Assembly (NCBI GenBank): GCA_038380435.1
Contig: JAWZYU010000034.1
Location: 37,200,901 to 37,264,900 of the forward strand
Reading direction: 5' to 3'
Length of the DNA: 64,000 nt
Source of the DNA: Ryuthela nishihirai
Taxonomy: Eukaryota > Arthropoda > Arachnida > Araneae > Heptathelidae
Positions 56,315 through 64,000 of the stretch are shown here, one piece after another. Position numbers and translations under genes: made by a program. The notes under the pieces are model-generated. The model saw nothing but the letters and a program-made list of their open reading frames with translations. It had not been told where the DNA came from and did not search any database. Within the stretch, counting starts at the first letter, position 1; each line of letters starts with the position of its first letter.

Positions 56315-56830
56315 TGATAGCTTGTTAACTTTGGAGGAATTTACTTTTGAATGCCTTCTGCAGGTTATGTAATACATCTCTCACCATAGAACTTTATAAC
56401 AAAACATTTATGATGAAACTTTCCAATCAGAATTTGTGCAATTATTTCCCAGAGTTACTTTTGGCTATTATCTTTGGTTCCCTGAAAGTAATATTGATTA
56501 AAATATAGAAACCAAAACTACAGCCCCAGCCTAAAAACATGGAAAATGTAAATAATGCATCATAAATGTATTGGAAATAGCTCCTGAAGTTAATCACCAA
56601 AGAGATAACTAGCCTAAAAAAAAATGACAAGTATTTAACCAATGATTGGCATTTAAAAAAAAATTAAAATAATTACATCAAAGGGAAATAGACAAAATAA
56701 TAAATAAAATTGCGATTCATTATAATATAAATGCAAAATTTTTGGCCCAAGTTCTGTATATGATCGTTGGGCGATTTTGATGATTTACCGGTAACTTAGA
56801 GTAATGAAATATGAGCAATTTTCTGATTCC
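56315..56830. other. Non-coding, nothing recognised
   Basis: AT-rich. The ORF 56442-56642 lacks motifs. Confidence 0.4.
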
Positions 56831-56841
56831 ATACTTTACTG

Positions 56842-57221
56842 GGGGGGGGGGGGGGGTCTCAGTCGGTAGGCTCGTAATCTGTAGTTCCCAGGTTCGAGTC
56901 CCAGCTGGGTCAGCGTTGAGATTTATCTCCGCAAAATTCCCGCCTTGCCCACGGTCAGTAGGGGACACCGATGGGCTTGGAAAGATCGCCGTCCGTCGGT
57001 TAGGACGTTAAGCTGTGGCCCCGTGTGCGGGAGAGCCATATCCTGTGCACATTAAAGAACACGCTGGATGACCTTGATGGGAGGCTACCATCTGTCTCCC
57101 AACAGCTGTTCCAGTGGGTCCCCTCCCCCAACCTTCTCTGAGCCTTCGGGGTCCATGTGACCTGGCCATTTAGCCCATGGTGTGCAAAAAAGTGCCGCTC
57201 AGAGGTAAAACAACCCAACCC
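56842..57221 (+). mobile_element. SINE-A, young copy with poly-G start
   Basis: 11-bp duplication ATACTTTACTG (56831-56841, 57222-57232). The head begins with a long G run and lacks part of the A box (CAGTCGGTAGGCTCGTAATC). Body near consensus. Confidence 0.92.
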
Positions 57222-57232
57222 ATACTTTACTG

Positions 57233-58727
57233 ATTCACTCCTTCTGTGACCTTAAATCTTTCAGTGGCTTTTTTTATAATGCCAGCAGATTCATTTGAAA
57301 TGAGAATTCATAATTGAACTTTTGAAAATTTATTAATCTGCTTACTTACTCTGGCTACTAATGGCCATCATTTTTATCTCGTTTTCAAAGAAAACTGGAT
57401 AATAATTTCGCTTTGTCATCTGTTTGTCTGTAGGCATCAAACTTTTTTGTTTACAGAGATAAATTAAAAATTCTTTTTATATTGGATAGGTATTGATGAA
57501 ATATTATGATATGCACTTTCCGAATCTCGCTAAAGCTATAATTACATCCTCTAGTGGCATAAAAAGTCGAAAATTCAAAAATTTCAAACAAATATTGTAA
57601 ATGATGTATTTATGCTAGAAATTTGATCTTTTGGTGCTGGAATGTGAAGGCCAAGAAGTTTCCATTGCTGACAATGAGTTGATTCCTTAGACCCAGGGGG
57701 TGGGAAATCATCTTTTTAATTTTAGCGGATAATTGTTTGCTTTTAGAGATAAATGAAAAATGATTTTTGGGTTACAGTAAGTATTGGCTATATTGGAAGT
57801 ATCTGAAGACTTTAAAAAAATTAAAACCTAGTAAGATGGTGGATAGCTATCATAGTTTTTCCATTTAACGATGAAAGATTTCTGTTGTCTTCCGTGATAG
57901 ATGCTAGTAGTTAACTGAGCTTTGTAAATAGTAAAGTGCTGGATAAAACATGGCTTTTATTGTACTTGTTATGGATTTAATCCATTTTTTTTTAATGACA
58001 GGTGATTATATGTCACTTACTTAAGAGAACTGTCAAAGCATCAATTGCAGTCTCCTGGTCTCAGCTCCACTTGTACCCTCCCTTTGATTCAAGCATCAGA
58101 ACTGAATAATTATAGCAAACTATCAGAAAAACTGGATGTGTATTTGAAAGTGTATTCATTCCTCTGCCTTTATTTTAACTGCTAATTATTAATACATGTA
58201 ATGAAATTATTATTTAGTTTATGTGTAAATTTAGACTCATATAATAGTTGTATTTACTGGGAAGGTAGACAAGTATGACATCATCGGTGGTAGAAATTGC
58301 TCATTTCCCTGTAGTTCCATCGGTACTTTTGCTATTGATCCTAAATTTGATGTGGTTGAGTCACTTAGTTCTAGCCCTGTTTTTGGGGTAAAAGGGCTCC
58401 TAGTTGCAGTGGGTTGGGAGTTGTCCCTCAAAGCATGAGAAATTTCTGAGGGCACTGCTGTTGCCTACCTTGTGAATGGAGTAGTATGTTAATAGTGGAA
58501 AGCTATGAATGATTTATTGATGGACATATGTTGCGCCAAACTTTTGGTGCATGTTTTACTGATTGTAGAATGTTTTGAAAATTTCTTGCTGCAATCTTGC
58601 TCAAATAACTGTTTAACATGATAATAAGGATTACTTCAATGGCATTACTTCTTCATTTTAAAAACTTTTTTCCTTTTGCAAAAACTGATATTTTAGTAGA
58701 GATTCCTGAAATGTATATATATATATG
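57233..58727. other. Non-coding, one exon-like patch
   Basis: AT-rich apart from 58240-58480. There a minus-strand open frame (58237-58455) encodes a polar, Ser/Thr/Pro-rich stretch (TATRSPFTPKTGLELSDSTT), preceded by CAGTGCCCTCAG and ending near CCCAGTAAAT, which could be splice sites. I do not recognise the protein. Confidence 0.3.
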
Positions 58728-58850
58728 AAAATACTCAAGCAGCTGCTTATGGAGTTAGCTAGTGTAATATGCCTTAGAAAGGTCTGTAAGGAAGGTGAGA
58801 CCTCAATAGTGAAACAACCTATAACTAGAATATATATTGGCTCTGGTGAA
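58728..58850 (-). mobile_element. SINE-B variant lacking the central body
   Basis: CAAGCAGCTGCTTATGGAGT then TAGCTAGTGTAATATGCCTT. The same variant occurs at 61165-61280, sharing the diagnostic change after GCTGCTT. The tRNA-like head is absent. Confidence 0.75.
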
Positions 58851-59319
58851 TATAAATGCTCATTTTCAAAGAGAATGAAATTTATAATTTCTTAAACTTT
58901 TGCACTCTTTAACAGTGATAATTTGAATGACTGAGAAAATGTTTTAATTTTATTAGTATTTATAAAACATAAAGAAGATTTTCATTTAGCTCTTAAAATT
59001 AAAAAGTTGTATTTCTCATCCCATGTGAGAAAAGGGGGGCAAATCATTGCTATCAGTGTTAATCCCTTGACTAATATACTTTTCCACATAAATTTATGGC
59101 ATAAAATAGATTGTTTGCAATGCTTGATTAAAGTTTGGCCACAAAAGTCCTTGCTGTTTGTGTCATATTAAATAATCAGCATTTAGTTAAAGAAATAGTT
59201 GATAGATGATGTTAATGCCATGTCAGAACAATTACCTGCATCTTTAAATTGTGTTTTATCTTATTTACATGGTAATATCCAAGTAGTAAACCCAATAAAA
59301 TATTGAAATGAAACTGTCA
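58851..59319. other. Non-coding, nothing recognised
   Basis: AT-rich, no ORF or motif. Confidence 0.4.
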
Positions 59320-60330
59320 TTGAAGCTCATCAGATGATGTTTACTTTATGAGTTTAAACTGTGTAACACTGCTATAGAAGCCACGAGAAGAATGTACCTC
59401 ACTTTTGGGCAGGATTCTGCAAAGGAACAATTGCCAGAAATTGGTTCCAAAAATTTCGAACCAGGGATGAGTCCCTTGAAAATGTGCATGCACAGTGGCC
59501 ATCGACAATGAAACTTTGAAAGCAGCCATTGAAGAAGATAGCAGTCAAACATGCCAAGAGATTGCTTTGATGTTTGATGTGAATAATGAAACTATTAGAA
59601 GTTACCTGCACAAAATTGATAAAACATACAAATTGATCCCACATGAATTGTGTGACATCAAGAAATAATGTGTGTCAGCCTGTCTTATCCTGCTCTCCCA
59701 CCACAACAAAAAGCCATTTCTCGATCATTTGCTGATATGTGATGAATCCTTCAAGGAAACGAAATTGGGTGTCTACCATGGACCTTGCTCCACAAACTTC
59801 AAGGCCACCACTGCATCAATATAAGGTGCTCTTTTGTGTATGGTGGACAACTTGTGGAATTGTCTACTTTGAGCTGCTGAACCCTGGCCAAACCATTACT
59901 GGTGAGCTCTATTCACAACAGCTTGAATGTATTCATGAGGCATTGAAAGAGAAGGATGCAGCATTTGCCAATCATAAAGGAGTACTGTTCCTTCAGGATA
60001 ATACCCATCCACATACTGCCAAAGCGACCACAGAGACAATCCAACACCTTGAATGGGATACTTTGTGTCATCCACCCTGTGCACTGGATATCTCCTTCAG
60101 ATCATCACTTATTTCTGGACCTTGACAATAATCTGCATAGACAAGAGTTTAATTTAGTGTGATGACAACTGACTGAGCCATCCCTGCCCTCTCCAAAACC
60201 AGGACTTTTATAGAAGGGTCATTTATAAGCTAGTTTCAAGATGGGAAAAGGTGATTGAATCAAATGGAAACTACTTTGCTGAATAAAACTGTTTTTAGTA
60301 CCAATTGTGCTCTATTTTTTTACAAGTACC
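59320..60330 (+). mobile_element. Mariner element (mauritiana/SETMAR-type), broken
   Basis: About 1 kb, the usual mariner size. The plus-strand transposase is described separately. The terminal part near 60240 (KWEKVIESNGNYF) is the normal mariner end. TIRs are not clearly preserved. Confidence 0.82.
59340..60300 (+). pseudogene. Mariner transposase, broken
   Basis: Blocks in order: ARNWFQKFRTRDESLE (about 59430-59480, helix-turn-helix), WPSTMK then ETLKAAIEEDSSQTCQEIAL (about 59500-59565), IRSYLHKI. Then ORF 59739-60125 (128 codons): VWWTTCGIVYFELLNPGQTI, TGELYSQQLECIHEALKEKD and LFLQDNTHPHTAKATTETI, corresponding to mariner's D-x-G-I..YELL..G.TI and L.HDNARPH; the second catalytic Asp is kept in QDNTHPH. 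The end near 60240 is in another frame. Several frameshifts mean it is non-functional. Confidence 0.87.
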
Positions 60331-60489
60331 AAAAACGAAAATGTTTATGGTTACCTGATAGCACTCTAATAATGGAGATTAAAATTAGGAGGATTTAAAA
60401 AATGGGAATCATAATATTTCTTTAGTGCCTATCAAACTCAAAAATAGATGATAATCACAGCATGACCTGATGCTCTTTTGGCGTTGATA

Positions 60490-60592
60490 AATCAATAAAT
60501 ATTTAGCGGAAAAATTTTTTGCCGACATACAGCATGTTTCTGGAGAGATGCAGATTCGAATCCTGTAGGTTGCCGAAAATTTTTTCCACTAA
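60490..60592 (+). mobile_element. SINE-C-like head between ~30-bp inverted arms
   Basis: AAATATTTAGCGGAAAAATT at the left and TTTTTCCACTAAATATT at the right are inverted. Between them lies CATGTTTCTGGAGAGATGCA then GATTCGAATCCTG (B-box-like). Related to 33552-33650. Confidence 0.5.
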
Positions 60593-61099
60593 ATATTCAT
60601 TACTTAAAAATGACTTTTTCAATTATCCCTTAAAACAATAAAAGAAAGTTGTTTTCCTATATACTTCTGGGAGTAATAGAGCAAATCAGTGCAAATTTCT
60701 TGACCTTCAACTCTGCCACCAAAGTTTAAATAAGTGCATCGTTTGCAATATTCATTTAAAGTTTTTCAAATAAACCTTTTATGAGATTTGAAAAATGTGA
60801 ATCCTAATATTTCATAGTTACCTATCCAACCCCAAAAGAGTTTTCCTCTAAAAACCAAAGTTGAATGTCTGCAGACAGATAGATGACAAAATGAAAAGAT
60901 GAACTAATTTTTTAAAACAGCCTAAAAAGATGCATCTGTGCCTTATCTGGGACTCAAACCCAGGCTCCTTTGATTTGCAGGTAAGCACAATTACTATGCA
61001 TATTTTTTCATTGTTAAGATTCTTAAAATAGCTTGACACTGCAAAATTTATAATTCGTATAAACAAAGGTATTGATTTCCTGAAGTTAATGTGTGGCAT
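60593..61099. other. Non-coding with SINE-B head scrap
   Basis: 60927-60992 resembles the SINE-B head on minus (GCCTTATCTGGGACTCAAAC, CAGGTAAGCACAATTAC). The ORF 60848-61099 overlaps it and is not supported. Confidence 0.45.
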
Positions 61100-61745
61100 G
61101 TAAATGGAAGAATAGGAATTGCCACTGGGACTTTTAAGAATCTATGGAGAGTATATAAAAATAGTATAAAAACTATGCAAGCAGCTGCTTATGGAGTTAG
61201 CTAGTGTAATATGCCTTAGAAAAGGTCTGTAAGGAAGGTGAGACCTCAGTAGTGAAACAACTTATAATTAGAATATAGTTACTATGCATATATTTAAGAA
61301 TCTATGGAGAGTGTGCAAAAGTAGGTGTGTACACCTAAAGACTAAAATTAGGCTGTATAATAGTTTGATTCTTTCTAAGGTTAGTTATGATAGTGAAACA
61401 TGGACCCTTTGTGAGCAGGATAACAAGAAGCTTAATGTTTTTTATTCCAGATGCTTACCCAGTATTTTGGGCATTAGATGGTTCGATTTTGTAAGTATTG
61501 GTGGAGCTAGAAGAAGGAGTCATCAACCTCCTTTGAGCAGCATATTATGTAGAGAGAGACTGCATTGTTTTTTTTGCCTAAGGGTTTCAGAAAAGGGGAG
61601 ACCTAAGATGTGATGAACAGACAATGTCAAACTGGACCTTGCTAGAATTGGTCTAGAGTAGCCAAATGTAGCAGCTGTAGCTCAGAACAGATGCATCTGG
61701 AGAGGGAAATTGCATAGTCTGGTTGGACCTCCATAGCTCATGGCT
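61100..61745 (+). pseudogene. LINE C-terminal domain fragment, split by SINE-B variant
   Basis: GIATGTFKNLW-like start at 61110-61145, interrupted by a SINE-B variant (61165-61280). It resumes with FKNLWRVCKSRCVHLKTKIR (61289 on), SKVSYDSETWTLCEQDNKKL, SILGIRWFDF, LSSILCRERL, then a frameshift and LVGPP-like end near 61730 followed by CATGGCTGCATGAAG. Same family as 40619-41240, more decayed, opposite strand. Confidence 0.82.
61165..61280 (-). mobile_element. SINE-B variant inside the LINE fragment
   Basis: Nearly identical to 58728-58850. The phrase TTAAGAATCTATGGAGAGT occurs on both sides (61131 and 61290), which could be a duplication made at insertion. Confidence 0.72.
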
Positions 61746-61793
61746 GCATGAAGATTTTGTATATATGTATGTCTGTATGTGTGATCTGTATGT

Positions 61794-61935
61794 TAAGAAT
61801 CTAAGGAGAGTGGAAAAATAGGCATGTATACCTAAAGACTAAAATTAGTCTGTATAATAGTTTGATTCTTTCTAAGGTTAGTTATGGTAGTGAAACATGG
61901 ACACTTTGTAAGCAGTATAAAAGAAGCTTGATATG
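61794..61935 (+). mobile_element. Second short LINE fragment, same orientation
   Basis: Repeats 61290-61436 (TTAAGAATCTA.GGAGAGTG ... ACCTAAAGACTAAAATTAG ... GTGAAACATGGAC). It begins at the same word as the first fragment. Confidence 0.8.
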
Positions 61936-62873
61936 TGTATATAATGGGAGAGCAGATTTAATTGCATTCGTATGAAAATTGGGGAGATAATTGAACCTGT
62001 TAATGTTACCTACCTGCACTGAAACTCTGAAATGTATTTTACATGGAAATGAAGTAAACAACTCAACCATACTGAGATAGTGATCTTGTATCTTTTGGCA
62101 GCTCTTGACATTAATTTGACTAATAAGAATTAATATTTTTTAACAAAAATCCTAGGAAGAAGTTTTTTTTATTTCTTTGCCATTGTTTCTTTTCTCTGAA
62201 GCTGAGTTACATGTAAAAAATTTGCATATACAAATCAAAACATAAACCATTGATCAAAATATAGTCATAATAAGAGAATAAAGTTAAAAATATGCCAATC
62301 AGGGTAGCATTCTTGAATGTGTCCTCCAACCTATATTTCTTGTGGGAAATTTGTATCTGACTAACGCGATTTCACCTTACATTAATTTTTTGGAAAATCT
62401 ATTGTGTTTGTCGGGAACTGGGGTACTATGATTAGAGAATGATTGGCAACATTGCTTGCTTACTTTCTACTACACTGGTGCTTAAAATTATAGTATAAGA
62501 TCATATCTCAGAAAGTATGTGAGGGAATGGCACAAAATGTGATGTACATTGAGAATTAAGAGAAAAAATCTTTTTAAATGCATTTATGTCATTACATTAA
62601 ACCTTGTCATAGCATTGAAAGATTACTTCAGCTGGCAAATTTTCATGGGGAATAATAGTATTGCGAGTGGCCATAGATTGATCAATGTAACCTTGTCCCC
62701 AAAATTCAGTAATAAAAAACTTCAGATAAGTAGTAGAATTAAAGTAAGGATCTTAAAACAGTGCTATATCAATTAAATAAAATTTAATGTCAAAAATTTC
62801 AATGTGGATTTGTTTTACAAAATCAATCTTACTTATCCTAAAGCATTTGAGTGCGCTTAGTTCACAAAGGGTA
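61936..62873. other. Non-coding, nothing recognised
   Basis: AT-rich. The ORF 62549-62776 is low-complexity and Lys/Asn-rich, without a recognised domain. Confidence 0.4.
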
Positions 62874-62881
62874 CCAGTTTA

Positions 62882-63427
62882 CAGGGCTGTGGAGTCAGCA
62901 CACAAAAACTCCGACTCCTCAGTTTTTTTTCGATCTGACTCCTCTTTTTGAATTTGATGCTGTTGCTGGTGCATTTTTACCATAGCCGATAAAACCACTG
63001 ATTTATGCTTGACATAATTTTTCACCATCATCATTTTCTATCATACATTGACACATAAAACATTTCCCATCTGTGGTTATTGTAAAATATTCAAAAACTG
63101 CAAACTTGATTGAAACTCTCTTTGCCATTGATAAAAGGGGTTTTAGATTTGAAAATTTAACACTTATGAAATTTAGAAAGAACTTGAAATTAAATAAGCG
63201 TTAAAAAGCAGAAATATTTTCTGAAAAGAAAAAAATAATATTGGCATTAGTATCTGAAATAAAAAAACATCATGTTTATTATTTAAATGGTTTAACCACC
63301 TTAATTGCCATTGATGTCACACACAAAAGCATATTAAAATTTATATTGAGGTTGGAATTGGTAAAAATGTACCGACTCAGACTCCAGCAACACCAAAATT
63401 GCTTTCTACTCCAACTCCACAGCACTA
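62882..63427. mobile_element. hAT-type non-autonomous element, 546 bp
   Basis: Ends CAGGGCTGTGGAGTCAGCA and CCAACTCCACAGCACTA (imperfect inverted repeats), with 8-bp duplications CCAGTTTA (62874-62881) and CCGGTTTA (63428-63435). Sub-terminal GACTCC repeats are typical of this TIR type. No transposase. Confidence 0.85.
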
Positions 63428-63435
63428 CCGGTTTA

Positions 63436-64000
63436 TTAATTAATTGGTCAGAGGTTTTGTCTAGTGCTCAATTTAGGGGGTCGTCTTTTTTAAGGGAGTT
63501 GAAAAACTAATCTCAAAAATAATTATTATAAAATATTTTAAATAAAAAATGACATTTAACATTAAATTATATTTAATTACAATATAAGTACTTTGAAAAC
63601 ATCAAATACAATGATTTTTGTAGACTAGTTATAGTTTAAACAAAAAGGCATTACTTTAAAAACATGATTAAAAAGACCTTGCTCTGAAAATAACTTAAAA
63701 TTCTCTAAATGGTTTAATGGAAAAAGGTTTTGTCTATGTATGTGATTCGAACCCATGTCTTTCCAAATGCATACCAGAGTATTCTACTGTTGAACTAATG
63801 CTTGCTCTGTCTATTTCTCCACTAATATGACTTATCACACTTCCCGTGATTTTGGTGCTGGACTTGATGCTATCTATGATATGGAATGGCAACTATTTCT
63901 TTTTATGTAAAGATATAAATAAATATGTCACTTAACGCTATTAACATTATTTGTCAGTGAAACTTTTTTCCACAAAACCATTCATCTTCCATTCATTCTT
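63436..64000. other. Non-coding with a tRNA-like SINE-C head
   Basis: On minus, 63733-63810 reads GTTCAACAGTAGAATACTCT ... ATTTGGAAAGACATGGGTTCGAA (interrupted here) ..., an A/B-box pair like SINE-C. The rest is AT-rich and unrecognised. Confidence 0.45.

Overview
The window looks like AT-rich, gene-poor nuclear DNA of an animal, most probably an arthropod. Evidence: no dense long ORFs, no operons, abundant tRNA-derived SINEs, decayed non-LTR retrotransposons, and Tc1/mariner, pogo-like and hAT DNA transposons. The R1/Jockey-type pol fragment at the left end and a DUF4817-type transposase head are kinds I associate with arthropods, including spiders. Chelicerate is a guess, not a result. No rRNA, bona fide tRNA gene, CRISPR or bacterial feature was seen.

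The only host genes I can name are two minus-strand, intronless copies of TMEM222 (DUF778 family), at 31812-32381 and 49333-49899. They sit in the two halves of an old tandem duplication. Unit 1 is about 19560-39065 and unit 2 about 40125-52386. Each unit has the same order: a non-coding block with a piggyBac-like coding relic, then hAT insertions, then TMEM222, then an AAGT/ACTT-rich tract, then an old SINE. The units have diverged by roughly 15-25% and carry private insertions, so the order of events can be read. The central ~350 bp of the two TMEM222 ORFs is almost identical even at silent sites, which points to gene conversion.

Layout: 1-1600 is an R1/Jockey-like LINE 3' end. 1600-19560 holds SINEs, a decayed mariner-superfamily element (5758-7306), a pogo-like remnant (8450-8775), two foldback elements with TA target duplications (11943-12522, 12951-13360), and a Tc1 relic split by two SINEs (13973-15412). 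19560-39065 is unit 1, including three hAT-type elements inserted side by side at one 8-bp target (23295-24838), a mariner-superfamily element with long transposase remnants (28411-29732), a ~91-bp minisatellite, and a LINE with endonuclease and reverse transcriptase remains (34994-38826). 39066-40124 holds a promoter-like patch and a mariner remnant. 40125-52386 is unit 2. 52386-64000 holds two mariner relics, SINEs, LINE 3' fragments and a hAT-type element.

Three SINE families recur. SINE-A has a tRNA-like head and a central domain that, from memory, resembles the widely conserved Nin-type SINE domain. SINE-B has a Ser/Leu-like tRNA head and lies almost always on the minus strand. SINE-C is a rarer tRNA-like head. 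Most ORFs above 60 codons in this window are chance reading frames or lie in repeats. Percent identities are by-eye estimates, and boundaries marked 'about' are uncertain by tens of bases.
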